Assembly: GCF_003028415.1 (NCBI RefSeq)
Contig: NZ_PYSV01000001.1
Span: 372,001-436,000, forward strand
DNA from: Deinococcus arcticus
GTDB lineage: Bacteria; Deinococcota; Deinococci; Deinococcales; Deinococcaceae
DNA: 64,000 nucleotides
Direction: 5' to 3'
The first letter of the stretch is position 1. Each line of letters opens with the position of its first letter. The translations under genes and the position numbers were made by a program. Under the pieces are notes generated by a model. That model worked only from the letters and a program-made list of their open reading frames with translations. It did not search any database and had not been told where the DNA came from. Of the stretch, positions 32,661 through 43,224 are shown piece after piece.

Positions 32661-33703
32661 GACTTGGGCTTCTCGCGTAGGGCCTCCATAGCCTCCATGG
32701 CTTCCCTGCGGACTTCAGTATCCATCTTGGCGTAGATCGCCGAGGTGTTCACCGAGGCGTGGCCCAGGACATCGGCCACCACGTGAAGGTCGCGGGTGGC
32801 GCGGTAGAGATGGGTGCCAGCGGTGCGGCGCAGGGTGTGAAGGCCCCACATGTCGGTGGGCAATCCCAGCGCCTTGTAATAGCTGGCCGCGATATCCCGC
32901 CCGCCTTTGGTGGTCAGGCGTCCCCCCAGATTCCTGGGGGTCAAGGACACCAGGAGCGGCGCGTCAGGGGCCGTGGTGGTCGCGACTGACACCCTGCAAA
33001 GCAGCCACGCCTGCACGGCCGCTTTGACACCTGCGGTCAGCGGAATCCGGCGCTCTTTGCCGCCTTTCCCGCGCACATGCAAAGACGCTGTGGTCAGATC
33101 GGCGTCGCCCAGATTGAGCCCCACAATTTCGGCTGCCCGCAACCCCACACTGCCGCCCAGCAACAGGAGCAGCCTGTCCCGCGTGGCCCGGGTGGGAGAG
33201 CTTGGGTGCAGTGCGTCGGGCAGCTGCAACAGCGCTGCGTAAGCGCCCGTTTCGATAGCCCGTTTGCGCGCGTGGGCGGGGGTCGTGTCCCCGGGTGGCC
33301 GAACCCCGGCGCTGGGATCGTGGTCCAGAACCCTGGCCCAGACCAGGGCCTTCATCAGATTGCGTACCCCGTACAGGTGGCGTTTCACACTGGCCGCAGA
33401 GAGCCCTTCAGTCTGGAGGTGCAGCAGCCACAGCTCGAACACCTCGTTAGACAGCTGATTGAGCGCCTGCGTGGGTGCTTCAGGTGGTCCAGTAAACGTC
33501 AGGAAACGCCGCACGCTCTCCGCATAATGCGCCAGCGTCAGGTCGCTGATGCGGCCGCCTCGACTGGATTTGAGACGCATATAGGTGTGGAGGAGGTCGG
33601 TGAGCGCCGCTGCGTCCTGGGTGTGTGCCGCGCGCAGGCCCTCACGCCGGCGGTTAGCTGCACTGGCCCAGCGTGAGGCCAGAACCAGCGCCGTACTGTT
33701 CAC
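32657..33703 (-). CDS. Tyrosine recombinase, XerC/XerD-like
   Basis: A 348-residue site-specific recombinase with an N-terminal core-binding SAM-like domain ([31 protein letters not shown]) and a complete catalytic set: Arg in [12 protein letters not shown], Lys in [32 protein letters not shown] and the nucleophilic Tyr in AIYAKMD. It is about 50 residues longer than E. coli XerD at the N-terminus. GTG start with AAGAGG upstream. A 28 bp dif-like repeat lies 12 bases upstream. No phage genes flank it, so a housekeeping Xer role is plausible; plasmid or island integrase is the alternative. Confidence 0.88.
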   Translation of the reverse strand: MNSTALVLASRWASAANRRREGLRAAHTQDAAALTDLLHTYMRLKSSRGGRISDLTLAHYAESVRRFLTFTGPPEAPTQALNQLSNEVFELWLLHLQTEGLSAASVKRHLYGVRNLMKALVWARVLDHDPSAGVRPPGDTTPAHARKRAIETGAYAALLQLPDALHPSSPTRATRDRLLLLLGGSVGLRAAEIVGLNLGDADLTTASLHVRGKGGKERRIPLTAGVKAAVQAWLLCRVSVATTTAPDAPLLVSLTPRNLGGRLTTKGGRDIAASYYKALGLPTDMWGLHTLRRTAGTHLYRATRDLHVVADVLGHASVNTSAIYAKMDTEVRREAMEAMEALREKPKS

Positions 33704-33714
33704 CGATACCTCTT

Positions 33715-33742
33715 ATGTTTCATAAGTGAAATTATAGAACAT
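33715..33742. other. Candidate dif-like recombination site
   Basis: Arms ATGTTTCATAA (33715-33725) and TTATAGAACAT (33732-33742) match as an inverted repeat at 9 of 11 positions around the 6-base spacer GTGAAA. The inner ATAA-N6-TTAT agrees with the core of bacterial dif sites. It lies between the Xer-like gene and the HNH gene and overlaps the HNH stop codon. A TATAAT on the minus strand (33731-33736) lies inside it, so it might instead be the promoter/operator of the recombinase gene. Confidence 0.5.
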
Positions 33743-34220
33743 TAGGTGGAGGAGGCTTCTGCGTCAAGCGTTGGGCCGCGCGCGCCAACCACTCCTCAAA
33801 CTCCGCACGAGTCAGGTTCCATTTGGCGCGGTTGCACTGCGCGCAGGCCAGCACCAGGTTCTGCGGCTCATGGCGGCCACCTCGGCTCAGGGGCTGAATA
33901 TGATCAATCTGGAAGCCCAGACCATTTTGCTCGTTCGGAAGGCCACAGTAGGCACAGGCCGGCGTTGCCCAAAACAACTGTGCCAGCCAGCCTGGTTCCA
34001 CGGCCTGCAAGTGAGGAAAGCGCCGGAGCACACTGCCGTTCATGCTATAGGCAATCTGAAAGGCGCGGCGCCGATCATCTTGACCGTAGCGCTGACGATA
34101 GGCCGCTGCCTGACAGTCAAGGCAACGGTAGTGCCGACTTCCATCAGGGCGGTTTTTGGGAAAGTTTTCTATGGACAGGGGGCGCCGACAGACGCGGCAG
34201 GTCCGGGTCTCGCTGTTCAT
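33732..34220 (-). CDS. HNH endonuclease-family protein
   Basis: A 162-residue protein with two zinc-binding Cys pairs at the N-terminus (CRVCRRPL, CLDCQAA), a third pair in CAYCGLP, and the HNH core FQIDHIQPLSRGG ... NLVLACAQCNRAKWN. This is a stand-alone McrA/HNH-type nuclease, not an intein or homing ORF with a visible host gene. A TAAGGT box seven bases before the ATG suggests a leaderless mRNA. Its stop lies within the dif-like site of the recombinase gene. Confidence 0.87.
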   Translation of the reverse strand: MNSETRTCRVCRRPLSIENFPKNRPDGSRHYRCLDCQAAAYRQRYGQDDRRRAFQIAYSMNGSVLRRFPHLQAVEPGWLAQLFWATPACAYCGLPNEQNGLGFQIDHIQPLSRGGRHEPQNLVLACAQCNRAKWNLTRAEFEEWLARAAQRLTQKPPPPNVL

Positions 34221-34227
34221 CCGCAGT

Positions 34228-34233
34228 ACCTTA
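34228..34233 (-). promoter_or_regulatory. -10 box, leaderless promoter of the HNH gene
   Basis: TAAGGT on the minus strand, seven bases before the ATG at 34220. Confidence 0.5.
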
Positions 34234-34299
34234 ACCCCTCAGCCGCGCGCCGAGGCCCCTTCCTGGCCTTCCTGTGAGCCTGCCTGTTTTTTGCCCTCT

Positions 34300-34461
34300 C
34301 ATACGGATTCCGTTCATTTCCATAACATCCGGGAAAGAGCCGGATGTTCCCCGCCTTCGGCGCTGTTCCAGCCCAATTCCCGGAACTCCGTCTTTGTTCC
34401 TGCTCCCTCCGGTCGGAAAAATTCCGGAATATGTTCCGGAATTTTTCGGAACACGTATCAG
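34300..34461 (+). mobile_element. 162 bp MITE-like element M, full copy A
   Basis: Ends are ATACGGATTCCG and, on the opposite strand, ATACGTGTTCCG, an imperfect terminal inverted repeat. The interior has GCCGGATGTTCC, CAATTCCCGGAA, TTCCTGCTCCCTC and a TTCCGGAA palindrome pair. It matches 62966-63127 in inverted orientation over the whole 162 bases. It has no coding capacity and lies between the HNH start and the lipid-kinase stop. Confidence 0.8.
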
Positions 34462-34472
34462 ACTGGTTCTTT

Positions 34473-35429
34473 TCAGGTTTCCAGATCGGTGCGTTTGGCG
34501 GGGGTCAGAAAGCGCACCGCGCCGGGCAGAATGCGCGCCTCGAAGGGGGTGGTTTCCACGTGCAGCTCGCCGTCGTACTGCAGGGGAAAGGGCTCGTCGG
34601 CATCTACCTTGACGGTGCGGGCCTCCAGGGTCTCCAGGTTGCCGCTGAACACCGGGTCGCCCAGGTTCAGCTTGGCGCGCACCGAATCAATCAGGTTGGG
34701 GACCAGGCGCAGGATGTTGCCCGCCTTCATCAGAATGACGGTGAAGCGGCCGTCGGCGGGGCTGATGTCGCTGGTGATGGGCAGGCGGTAGTTGGCCATG
34801 CCAAAGTTGGCGACCATCACGCCAATGCCCTCGAAGGTGCGGGGTACGCCGTCAATTTCCAGGTGAAAGGTGGTCTTCTTGGGGTTGAGCTGCTTCATGG
34901 CGCTGATCACATAGGCCAGTTCGCCGTAGCGGGCTTTCAGCTCCTCGCTGTCGCGGATCATGCTGGCGTCGGCGCCGGCCCCGGCGAGCATGCAAAACCC
35001 GCTGGTCTCGCCCTTGACCTCCACCTCGCCCATGTCCAGGCGCAGGGTGTGACCCTGGGCCATGATGTCCACCAGCGCGGCGGCGTCGTGGGGCAGTTCG
35101 AGGTTCAGGGCGATCAGGTTGGCGGTGCCCGCCGGAAAGGCCAGCAGCGGCAGGTCGGTGTGGCGCGCGGCGTAGGCGAGGCTGCTCACGGTGCCGTCGC
35201 CGCCGGCCGCGACCACGGCGTCAAACTGCTCCAGATCGCCCACATACTCGCGCATGGGGGTCTCGGGCTTCAGCTCGCGCTCGGTCACCTCGGCGCCTTC
35301 GGCACGCAGCAGGGACAGAAACAGGGGCAACTGGCTGTCGCCGCTGCCGCTTCTGGGGTTAAAGACCACCAGAATGCGTTTGGCGCGCAGCGGACCCTGG
35401 GGCGTGAGGGGAGCGACAGAAAGGGTCAT
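34473..35429 (-). CDS. Diacylglycerol kinase-type lipid kinase
   Basis: A 318-residue DAGK catalytic-domain protein. The N-terminal NPRSGSG (residues about 23-29) and [15 protein letters not shown] are the nucleotide-binding signatures; [16 protein letters not shown] continues the active site. The C-terminal beta domain ends with [17 protein letters not shown], matching YegS/DgkB-type enzymes. It phosphorylates diacylglycerol or a related lipid at the membrane surface. ATG 35429 follows a TAATAC box by five bases. Divergent from a lipoprotein gene. Confidence 0.88.
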   Translation of the reverse strand: MTLSVAPLTPQGPLRAKRILVVFNPRSGSGDSQLPLFLSLLRAEGAEVTERELKPETPMREYVGDLEQFDAVVAAGGDGTVSSLAYAARHTDLPLLAFPAGTANLIALNLELPHDAAALVDIMAQGHTLRLDMGEVEVKGETSGFCMLAGAGADASMIRDSEELKARYGELAYVISAMKQLNPKKTTFHLEIDGVPRTFEGIGVMVANFGMANYRLPITSDISPADGRFTVILMKAGNILRLVPNLIDSVRAKLNLGDPVFSGNLETLEARTVKVDADEPFPLQYDGELHVETTPFEARILPGAVRFLTPAKRTDLET

Positions 35430-35464
35430 CGCCTGTATTACACTGCGGGCACGGAGGTTCAAGC

Positions 35465-35830
35465 ATGCTGCGTTTCTTGGTTGCTTCTTTAGTGTTGACC
35501 GCGCCCCTGGTGGCCTGCGCGCCCGCGCAGCAAACCGCCATGGTGACGGTGACCCCCATGCTCATCAAGGTGTCGGAAGCGGCGGCGCGCGGCGGCACCG
35601 TGACCATTCAGGGCCGCTATCTGGGCGGCCCCAGCACCGGCCGCGTGCGCCTGGGCGCCGACGAGCGTGGCCAGGGCGGCTACCTCTTCCCGGCCACGGC
35701 TGTGCGGTCCTGGAGCGACAGCGAAATCGTGCTGACGGTGCCGGCCGACGCCCCGGTGGGCGGCAGCTGGCTGTTCGTGGAAGTGGCGGGGCGGCAGTCC
35801 ACGGGGCTGCCGTTCAGCATCCGGCAGTAA
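35465..35830 (+). CDS. Small lipoprotein with IPT/TIG-like domain
   Basis: A 121-residue lipoprotein: signal [18 protein letters not shown] with lipobox LVAC. The mature part is a single beta-sandwich resembling an IPT/TIG domain ([32 protein letters not shown]). It is likely an envelope protein; role unknown. GGAGG is nine bases before the ATG. It is followed by a clear intrinsic terminator. Confidence 0.8.
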   Translation: MLRFLVASLVLTAPLVACAPAQQTAMVTVTPMLIKVSEAAARGGTVTIQGRYLGGPSTGRVRLGADERGQGGYLFPATAVRSWSDSEIVLTVPADAPVGGSWLFVEVAGRQSTGLPFSIRQ

Positions 35831-35859
35831 GGGCCCCCTCACCACAGCCTTCATTCGCA

Positions 35860-35887
35860 AGACCGCTGGCCACGCCGGCGGTCTTTT
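35860..35887 (+). terminator. Intrinsic terminator of the IPT/TIG lipoprotein gene
   Basis: AGACCGCTGGC pairs with GCCGGCGGTCT around a 3-base loop and runs into TTTT. Confidence 0.8.
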
Positions 35888-35902
35888 GCAGGCCGCTCAG
35901 CA

Positions 35903-35908
35903 TAAGCT
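35903..35908 (+). promoter_or_regulatory. -10 box, leaderless promoter of the YkuE-like gene
   Basis: TAAGCT, seven bases before the ATG at 35916. Confidence 0.5.
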
Positions 35909-35915
35909 CAGGGGC

Positions 35916-36782
35916 ATGGGTGTCTTTCGTGTGCTGCGCGCCGCCGGCTGGAGTTCGCTGGCCCTGAGTGCCGCTTCGGTGTCCAACTCGTACCGTTTCG
36001 TGATCAACCAGCAACGGGTCGCGCTGCCGGGGCTGACCCGTCCCGTGCGCGTGGCGCAGCTGAGTGACCTGCATTACGGCCTGTTCGTGGGCCACCGCTC
36101 GGTGCGGCGCTGGGTCTCGGCGGTGCTGGAGGCGCGGCCCGACGTGATCGTGATTACCGGCGATTTTCTGGACAGTGGGGTGGGCACCCGGCGCCACCGC
36201 AAGCTGCTGGACGAACTCTCGCGGCTGCACGCGCCGCTGGGGGTCTACGGTGTGTGGGGCAATCACGACTGGACCAGCCTGAACACCAACGCCGCGCGCA
36301 CCACCTTTGCCGAGCGCCTGCGGCTCTCTGGCGTGCGCCTGATCAACAACGCCGGGGTGCAGCTGCGTGACGACCTGTATGTGGCGGGCGTGGACGACTG
36401 GTGGTTCGGCACCCAGGACCTGGACGCGGCGCTGCAGGGAAGGGCGGGCGGCGCGGTGGTGCTGCTCTCGCACAACCCCGATTACCTCACCCAGGTGCCG
36501 GCCTGGGTGGGCCTGACCCTCAGCGGGCACACCCACGGCGGGCAGGTGCGGCTGCCGCTGTTCGGGGCCCTGAAACAGCGTTCCACGCTGCTGAACGTAC
36601 TGCGCGGCTGGGTGCGCGGCACGCGCATCGTGCAGTCACCCGCCGAGGGCCAGCCCACCCAGGCCCAGGCGGGCGAGGCGCTGGGCTTCGTGTCGCAGGG
36701 GCTGGGGGTCACCGGGGTGCCGCTGCGCTGGGCCTGCCCGGCCGAGGTGGTGGTGTTCGACCTGGAGCCGGCGCCGGCCTGA
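35916..36782 (+). CDS. Membrane-anchored metallophosphoesterase (YkuE-like)
   Basis: A 288-residue phosphoesterase with a short N-terminal hydrophobic/twin-type leader, then all calcineurin motifs: [34 protein letters not shown] and SGHTHGGQ. Relatives act on UDP-diacylglucosamine-type or lipid phosphates at the envelope. Unlike the phosphoesterase at 30.3-31.0 kb, its metal site is intact. The start follows a -10 box; an upstream extension overlaps the terminator. Confidence 0.88.
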   Translation: MGVFRVLRAAGWSSLALSAASVSNSYRFVINQQRVALPGLTRPVRVAQLSDLHYGLFVGHRSVRRWVSAVLEARPDVIVITGDFLDSGVGTRRHRKLLDELSRLHAPLGVYGVWGNHDWTSLNTNAARTTFAERLRLSGVRLINNAGVQLRDDLYVAGVDDWWFGTQDLDAALQGRAGGAVVLLSHNPDYLTQVPAWVGLTLSGHTHGGQVRLPLFGALKQRSTLLNVLRGWVRGTRIVQSPAEGQPTQAQAGEALGFVSQGLGVTGVPLRWACPAEVVVFDLEPAPA

Positions 36783-36846
36783 GGGGGGCGCCGGGCTCTG
36801 CCCTGGCCCATGTGCCCCGGCGCCCCGCGCTATGCTCCGCTCTGTT

Positions 36847-38166
36847 ATGGCGATCAAACGCCCCAAGGGCACCGAAGACCACCTGCCTGCCGGCAGTCCG
36901 AAACTCACGCTTGATGTTTCGGCCCAGGCCCACGCCTGGCTGGTGCAGACCGCGCGCGGCGTGCTGGAACGCGCCGGTGCGCAGCGCATGGACACGCCGC
37001 TGTTTGAAGAGGCCGAACTGGTGAAGCGCGGCGTGGGCGGCTCCACTGACATCGTGCGCAAGGAGATGTTCACCGTCTATTACTTCGGGGATCACGGCGG
37101 GTATATCCTGCGCCCGGAAGGCACGGCGGGGCTGGTCCGGGCATACCTGCAGAATGGCCTGAAACAGCTGCCCACGCCGCTCAAACTCTGGACCCACGGG
37201 CCCATGTTCCGCGCCGAGCGCCAGCAGCGCGGGCGGCTGCGCCAGTTTCATCAGGTGGACTACGAGGTGCTGGGCAGCGCCGACGCCCTGGTGGACGCCG
37301 AGGCGATTGCCCTGATGGTGCAGGTGGTGCAGGCGCTGGGCCTCCAGGGCGTGCGCGTGAAGCTGGGCAGCATTGGCGACCCCGAGGACCGCGAAGCCTA
37401 CAACGAGTATCTGCGCGGGGTGTTCACGCCGCACTTGGACGCCCTGTCCGAGGATTCCAGGGACCGCCTGAACCGCAACCCCATGCGCATTCTGGACTCC
37501 AAGAGTGAGGACGATCAGGCCCTGATGGCCCGGCTGGGCGTGCGGCCCATGCTGGACTTCCTGGGTCAGGAAGCAAGAACCCACTTTGAGGCGGTGCAGC
37601 GGTACCTGGACACCTGGGACGTGGCGTATGACCTCGACCCCAGCATCGTGCGGGGGCTGGACTACTACCGGCGCACGGCCTGGGAGCTGCACCACGAGGG
37701 CGTGGGGGCCAAGTCCGCGCTGGGCGGCGGGGGCCGCTACGACGGGCTGGCGCAGGAGCTGGGCAGCAAGGAACCCGTGCCTGGCATTGGCTGGGCGTTT
37801 GGCGTGGAGCGGCTGCTGCTGGCGCTGGAGGCCGAGGGCCGGGCACTGCCGGCACCCGAAGGGCCGCTGCTGTACGTGGCCGCACTGGACGAGCAGAACG
37901 TGGGCTACGCCGCCACGGTGGCCCTGGGGGCGCGCCGGGTGGGCCGGGCGGAATTCGCCTACCGCGCCCTGAAGCCGGGCACCGCCTTCCGCGACGCCGA
38001 GCGCCGGGGCGCGCACCTCGTGGCCCTCATCGGCTCGCAGGAAGTCGAGGGGGACACCCTCAGCATCAAAAATCTGGTCACGGGCACGCAGACGAGCGTG
38101 CACACCCGCGACCTGCACACCTTCTTACAGGGCCAGCTGACCCAGAATCCGCAGGAGCACGCATGA
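36847..38166 (+). CDS. hisS: Histidyl-tRNA synthetase
   Basis: A 439-residue class II synthetase. Motif 2 lies in [14 protein letters not shown] and [18 protein letters not shown]; the histidine-specific loop is [13 protein letters not shown]; motif 3 is [14 protein letters not shown]. The C-terminal anticodon domain follows. ATG 36847 gives the family start; an upstream ATG overlaps the TATGCT box (36829-36834). Its stop overlaps the aspS start as ATGA, so the two are translationally coupled. Confidence 0.96.
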   Translation: MAIKRPKGTEDHLPAGSPKLTLDVSAQAHAWLVQTARGVLERAGAQRMDTPLFEEAELVKRGVGGSTDIVRKEMFTVYYFGDHGGYILRPEGTAGLVRAYLQNGLKQLPTPLKLWTHGPMFRAERQQRGRLRQFHQVDYEVLGSADALVDAEAIALMVQVVQALGLQGVRVKLGSIGDPEDREAYNEYLRGVFTPHLDALSEDSRDRLNRNPMRILDSKSEDDQALMARLGVRPMLDFLGQEARTHFEAVQRYLDTWDVAYDLDPSIVRGLDYYRRTAWELHHEGVGAKSALGGGGRYDGLAQELGSKEPVPGIGWAFGVERLLLALEAEGRALPAPEGPLLYVAALDEQNVGYAATVALGARRVGRAEFAYRALKPGTAFRDAERRGAHLVALIGSQEVEGDTLSIKNLVTGTQTSVHTRDLHTFLQGQLTQNPQEHA

Positions 38167-39893
38167 AACGCACCGCCATGATTGGCCACCTCAACGACAC
38201 GCACGCCGGGCAGACCGTCACCCTGCAGGGCTGGGTCAGCCGCCGCCGCGACCTGGGCGGGCTGATTTTCGCCGAACTGCGCGACCGCAGCGGCACCGTG
38301 CAGGTGCAGGTGGAGCCGGATTCCCCCGCCTTTGCCGATGCCGACCGCCTGCGCGCCGAGTACGTGGCCGAGGTGGAGGGACATTTTCAACTGCGCCCCG
38401 AGGGCCAGCGCAAGGGGGGACTGGGCGATTACGAGGTGCTGGCCACGCGGGTGCGGGTGCTGAACCCGGCCAAGACGCCGCCCTTTGAGCTGGATAAGGG
38501 CGATCAGGTGTCAGAGGATATTCGCCTGAAGTACCGCTATCTGGACCTGCGGCGCCCCGAGATGCAGCGCGGCCTGCTGCTGCGCTCCAGGGCGGTGGCC
38601 GCCGTGACGGCCTTTCTGGACGCCCAGGGCTTCGTGCAGGTGGAAACGCCCATGCTCACCAAGTCCACGCCAGAGGGCGCGCGCGACTTTCTGGTGCCCA
38701 GCCGCCAGAATCCCGGCGAGTTCTACGCGCTGCCGCAGAGCCCGCAGCTGTTCAAGCAGATGCTGATGATTGCGGGCTTTGACCGCTATTACCAGCTGGC
38801 GCGCTGCTTCCGCGACGAGGACCTGCGCGCCGACCGCCAGCCGGACTTCACCCAGCTGGACATGGAGATGTCGTTTGTGGAGCAGGACGACGTGCTGGCG
38901 CTGCAAGAACAGCTGCTGGCCCATGTGGTGCGCGAAACCGTGGGCGCCGAGCTGCCTCTCCCCTTTCCGCGCCTGTCCTACCACGACGCCATGAACCGCT
39001 TCGGCTCCGACAAGCCGGACCAGCGCTTCGGCCTGGAGTTCGTGGAGGTGACCGACCTGTTTCGGGGCGGCGAATTCAAGGCATTTGCCGAGGCCGAAAC
39101 GGTGAAGGTGGTCGCGGCCCCGGAGCTGACGCGCAAGCAGATTGACGAGCTGGAGCGGGTGGCCAAGCAGAACGGCGCCCGGGGGCTGGCGTGGCTCAAG
39201 CGCGACGGCGAGGGCTTCAGTGGCGGCATCAGCAAGTTCGTGGGCGCGCAGGCAGCGGCGCTGATCGAGCGCACAGGCGTAGAGCAGGGCGGCACGCTGC
39301 TGTTCGCGGCGGGCGAGTGGAAAAAGGCCGTTTCGGCGCTGGGGGCGGTGCGGCTGGCGCTGCGCGACCTGTTCGACCTCGCCGCACATGGCCCACGGTT
39401 CCACGTGAGCTGGGTGACCGACTTCCCGCAGCTGGAATTCGACGAGGATTCGGGGACCTGGACCTACATGCACCACCCCTTCACCGCGCCGCACCCGGAC
39501 GACCTGCCCCTGTTCGGCACCGCGCGGCAGGGCGAGATCCGTGCCCAGGCGTACGACCTCGTGCTCAACGGCTTCGAGATCGGCGGCGGCAGCGTGCGCA
39601 TTCACGACCCGGCCGTGCAGGCCCAGATGTTCGCTGCCATCGGCCTGAGCCCTGAACAGGCACGCGAGAAGTTCGGCTTCTTTCTGGACGCCCTGGAATA
39701 CGGCACGCCCCCCCACGGCGGCATTGCCTGGGGCTTTGACCGGCTCGTGATGGTGCTCAGCGGCGCGGCCAGCATCCGCGAAGTCATTGCCTTTCCCAAG
39801 AACAACCGGGGCGTGGACCTGCTGGCGCTGGCCCCCTCCCCTGTCGAAAGCGCGCAGCTGGCCGAGGTGGGGCTACAGGTAGCAGAAGTGTAA
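38163..39893 (+). CDS. aspS: Aspartyl-tRNA synthetase, bacterial type
   Basis: A 576-residue class IIb synthetase: N-terminal OB-fold (about 15-105), catalytic domain with [18 protein letters not shown] (motif 2), a bacterial GAD insertion domain (about 285-415), and [13 protein letters not shown] (motif 3). The GAD domain marks the discriminating AspRS1 type, charging only tRNA-Asp, which fits an organism that also has AsnRS. ATGA overlap with hisS. Followed by palindromic repeat R copy 4. Confidence 0.96.
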   Translation: MKRTAMIGHLNDTHAGQTVTLQGWVSRRRDLGGLIFAELRDRSGTVQVQVEPDSPAFADADRLRAEYVAEVEGHFQLRPEGQRKGGLGDYEVLATRVRVLNPAKTPPFELDKGDQVSEDIRLKYRYLDLRRPEMQRGLLLRSRAVAAVTAFLDAQGFVQVETPMLTKSTPEGARDFLVPSRQNPGEFYALPQSPQLFKQMLMIAGFDRYYQLARCFRDEDLRADRQPDFTQLDMEMSFVEQDDVLALQEQLLAHVVRETVGAELPLPFPRLSYHDAMNRFGSDKPDQRFGLEFVEVTDLFRGGEFKAFAEAETVKVVAAPELTRKQIDELERVAKQNGARGLAWLKRDGEGFSGGISKFVGAQAAALIERTGVEQGGTLLFAAGEWKKAVSALGAVRLALRDLFDLAAHGPRFHVSWVTDFPQLEFDEDSGTWTYMHHPFTAPHPDDLPLFGTARQGEIRAQAYDLVLNGFEIGGGSVRIHDPAVQAQMFAAIGLSPEQAREKFGFFLDALEYGTPPHGGIAWGFDRLVMVLSGAASIREVIAFPKNNRGVDLLALAPSPVESAQLAEVGLQVAEV

Positions 39894-39933
39894 GGAAAAG
39901 GTGGGCTTGAGAGCCCATTCTTTTCTCTAACGC

Positions 39934-39982
39934 TAAGTGAAAAGTATCACGATTATTCTGGATCGTGAATTTTTCGTTTCAT
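39934..39982. repeat. Palindromic intergenic repeat R, copy 4 (inverted)
   Basis: TAAGTGAAAAG, ATCACGAT ... ATCGTGAA, then TTTTTCGTTTCAT. It is the reverse complement of copies 2 and 3 over about 48 bases. It lies between convergent aspS and a hydrolase gene and reaches the hydrolase stop codon. Confidence 0.8.
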
Positions 39983-40725
39983 AGGCGTCTGTGGTTCAGA
40001 AAATCCAGGGTGAAGCGGGCCACCGTGCGTGGAAAGGTATCGGTCATGGCGTGGGTGGCACCGGGCAACTGGCGGATGACTGTATGGGGAATGGTCTCGT
40101 GAATCTGCCAGATGGTCCAGGAGCGCACGACCGGGTCCGACAGGCCGTCCAGCAGCAGGGTGGGCACCTCCACGCGGCCCAGCAGCGGGCCGGTCATATG
40201 CGCTTCCTGGTCGCGGGCCAGCCGGTACATGCGCCGGAGGCCGCAGCGGGTGTAGGCGCGCAGCCCGGGGAGCAGCAGCCCCAGACGCTCGCGGGGCAGG
40301 TCCAGCAAGAGGCGCAGAAACTGCACACGCACGCTGGGATTCTCGGGAATGCCGGTGGGGGCGCAGGCAATCAGGGCGCAGGTGGCCCCCGGGTAGCGCG
40401 CGGCAAGGTCAAACATCACCTCGCCGCCCAGCGAATGGCCGAACACCGGCGCCCCGCGCAGGTTCATGGCGTCCAGCCACGCGGCCAGATGGTCGGTGAG
40501 GTGCTCGATGCACACGGGAAATTCCGGGCGCCCCTCGCTGAGGCCGTGGCCTGGGGGGTCGTACAGGTAGACCGTGCGTTCGCGGGCCAGTTCCTCGCCC
40601 ACACGGTGGTACATCCAGGCCGCGCAGCCCAGGCCAGGCACCAGCACCAGGGGCGGGCCCTGGCCCAGGCGCCGTGCGTGGGTGCGCAGGCCGCCGACGG
40701 TGCAGAAGACGCGGGTGCCCTTCAC
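39979..40725 (-). CDS. Alpha/beta hydrolase
   Basis: A 248-residue alpha/beta-fold hydrolase. LVLVPGLGCAAWMY forms the oxyanion-hole region, FGHSLGGE carries the nucleophilic Ser, SDPVV the acid and GATHAM the His. The GTG start at 40725 overlaps the stop of the upstream paralogue as GTGA. The substrate is unknown; esterase, lactonase or thioesterase are all possible. Confidence 0.83.
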   Translation of the reverse strand: MKGTRVFCTVGGLRTHARRLGQGPPLVLVPGLGCAAWMYHRVGEELARERTVYLYDPPGHGLSEGRPEFPVCIEHLTDHLAAWLDAMNLRGAPVFGHSLGGEVMFDLAARYPGATCALIACAPTGIPENPSVRVQFLRLLLDLPRERLGLLLPGLRAYTRCGLRRMYRLARDQEAHMTGPLLGRVEVPTLLLDGLSDPVVRSWTIWQIHETIPHTVIRQLPGATHAMTDTFPRTVARFTLDFLNHRRL

Positions 40726-41477
40726 GCGGGTCCGGACGGGGGAGGCGCCAGCGGTTCGTCCAGGAAGGCGCGCAGCACCCGGTTAAAGGCGCGGGGGGCG
40801 TCCACCATCACAATGTGGCCGGCACGCGGAATCACCTCCAGGCGGGAGCCGGGCAGCGCCTCGTGCAGCAGCTTGCCCAGGGCCAGCGGCACCAGCACGT
40901 CGCGTTCGCCCCAGACGATCAGGGTGCGGGCGCGGATGCCGGGCAGGGCGTCCTGCACCGAATCGTTGAGCAGATTCACAGCGTTGCGCCAGAGATTCAA
41001 GGGACCGGCCAGCGCGGCGTCCAGCAGAATGGTGGACAGAAAGCGGCGGTTGCCCATGAGCGCGGCGCGCGGCAGGTGCAGGGCGGTGCGCGCCGCGCTG
41101 GCCCGCAGCAGCCCGCTGGCGCAGACCAGGACCAGTCGGCTCACCCGCGTGGGGCAGCGCGAGGCCACGTGCATGCTCACGTGGCCGCCCATGGAGTGCC
41201 CCACCAGGGCCACGTCCTGCAGGTTCTCGTGCTCCAGCCACGCGGCCACCAGCGCGGCGGCCTCGCGCACGCCGAGGGCCCGCTGGCGCCGGGCGCGGCC
41301 ATAGCCGCTGAGGTCCAGGGTATAGACGTGGTGGTGTGCCTTGAGGCCCCGCACGTTGAAGCGCCACCAGCGCCCCGAGCCACTGAGCCCGTGAATCAGC
41401 ACCACCGGCCTCTCCCCTGTGCCGCTGTGCTCCACATGAAGCCGCGCACCCTGATGCTCGAATACGCTGTGCGCCAT
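40722..41477 (-). CDS. Alpha/beta hydrolase
   Basis: A 251-residue paralogue of the next gene: VVLIHGLSGSGRWW (oxyanion hole), LVGHSMGGH (nucleophilic Ser), WGERDVLVP (Asp) and RAGHIVM (His). ATG 41477 is six bases after TATGCT, a leaderless start; a longer reading lacks similarity. The coupled tandem pair probably acts on related substrates. Repeat R copy 5 lies just upstream. Confidence 0.84.
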   Translation of the reverse strand: MAHSVFEHQGARLHVEHSGTGERPVVLIHGLSGSGRWWRFNVRGLKAHHHVYTLDLSGYGRARRQRALGVREAAALVAAWLEHENLQDVALVGHSMGGHVSMHVASRCPTRVSRLVLVCASGLLRASAARTALHLPRAALMGNRRFLSTILLDAALAGPLNLWRNAVNLLNDSVQDALPGIRARTLIVWGERDVLVPLALGKLLHEALPGSRLEVIPRAGHIVMVDAPRAFNRVLRAFLDEPLAPPPSGPA

Positions 41478-41483
41478 CGCTGC

Positions 41484-41489
41484 AGCATA
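41484..41489 (-). promoter_or_regulatory. -10 box, leaderless promoter of the hydrolase pair
   Basis: TATGCT on the minus strand, six bases before the ATG at 41477. Confidence 0.5.
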
Positions 41490-41551
41490 GGGCAGGTGCG
41501 GCGCAACGGCTCTGAGCAAAGGTTGAGGAACTGGAAGCCAGATAAGAATAG

Positions 41552-41592
41552 TAAGTGAATATCTTCACGATTTTGCCAGAACGTGAAATTCT
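41552..41592. repeat. Palindromic intergenic repeat R, copy 5
   Basis: TAAGTGAA, then TTCACGATTTTGCC and ACGTGAA. It shares the TTTTGCC middle with copy 7 and so defines a second subtype. It lies between pdxT and the hydrolase promoter. Confidence 0.75.
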
Positions 41593-41664
41593 TGTCTGGT
41601 CAACGATCCTTTCGTCTGATTGGACCTCCCAGGAAAAGCGTGCGGTCTTGTCTCCCTGAGCGCC

Positions 41665-41695
41665 AAGGCGCCGCCCCTCCTGTGGGCGGCGCCTT
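41665..41695. terminator. Terminator downstream of pdxT
   Basis: AAGGCGCCGCCC (41665-41676) and GGGCGGCGCCTT (41684-41695) around a 7-base loop, 13 bases past the pdxT stop. Confidence 0.7.
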
Positions 41696-41707
41696 CTTTC
41701 GTCCCTG

Positions 41708-42316
41708 TCAGGCTGTCTCTAACCTTCTCAGGCTGTTCAGGAACAGCTCGTGCAGACGCAGGTCGCCGGTCAGTTCCGGGTGAAAGGCCGTGGCCAGCAC
41801 ACGGCCCTGCTGCGCGGCCACCACCTGTCCCTGGTGTGTGGCCAGCACCGTCACGCCCTCCCCCACCCGGGCAAAGGCCGGCGCGCGAATAAAAACGGCG
41901 GGGAGGGGGGCGTCCAGGCCCTGCACCTGCAGGTCGGTGGTGAACGAATCGATCTGGCGGCCAAAGGCGTTGCGCTGCACCGTCACGTTCAGCAGGGCGA
42001 GGCTGTCCTGGTGGCCGAACTGCGGCGGCGCGCCCTGCACCTCCCGGGCCAGCAGGATGGCGCCCGCGCAGGTGCCCCACAGGTGGCCCCCGGCGGCGTG
42101 AAAGTCACGCAGCGGGGCCCACAGGCCGAACTCGCCCATCAGGCGGGCCATGGTGGTGCTCTCGCCGCCGGGCAGCACCAGGCCGCTCAGGCCCGCCAGA
42201 TCGCCCGGCAGGCGCACCTCGGTCACCTCGGCGCCCAGGGCTTCCAGGCGCGCGCGGTGCTCGCGGAAGGCCCCCTGCAGGGCCAGCACGCCCACACGTG
42301 GGCGGGGGGCCAGCAT
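41708..42316 (-). CDS. pdxT: Pyridoxal 5'-phosphate synthase glutaminase subunit
   Basis: A 202-residue class I glutaminase that feeds ammonia to PdxS. LPGGESTTM, the nucleophile in GTCAGAI and the His-Glu of AFHPELTG complete the triad; GVLALQGAFREH is the family start. The gene begins two bases after the pdxS stop, so the pair is co-translated. Confidence 0.95.
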   Translation of the reverse strand: MLAPRPRVGVLALQGAFREHRARLEALGAEVTEVRLPGDLAGLSGLVLPGGESTTMARLMGEFGLWAPLRDFHAAGGHLWGTCAGAILLAREVQGAPPQFGHQDSLALLNVTVQRNAFGRQIDSFTTDLQVQGLDAPLPAVFIRAPAFARVGEGVTVLATHQGQVVAAQQGRVLATAFHPELTGDLRLHELFLNSLRRLETA

Positions 42317-42318
42317 GC

Positions 42319-43209
<891 letters not shown>

Positions 43210-43224
43210 GGGGCCAGTATGGCG

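Noticed and set aside
33713..33725. TTATGTTTCATAA as a radiation/desiccation response motif (DdrO site)
   Set aside because: The motif needs TTATG and CATAA seven bases apart (17 bp); here they are three apart. No other match was seen in the intergenic regions, including at uvrC.
32657..34220. Recombinase plus HNH nuclease as a prophage or genomic island
   Set aside because: No phage structural, replication or toxin genes flank them, no tRNA attachment site is visible, and neighbours are housekeeping genes.
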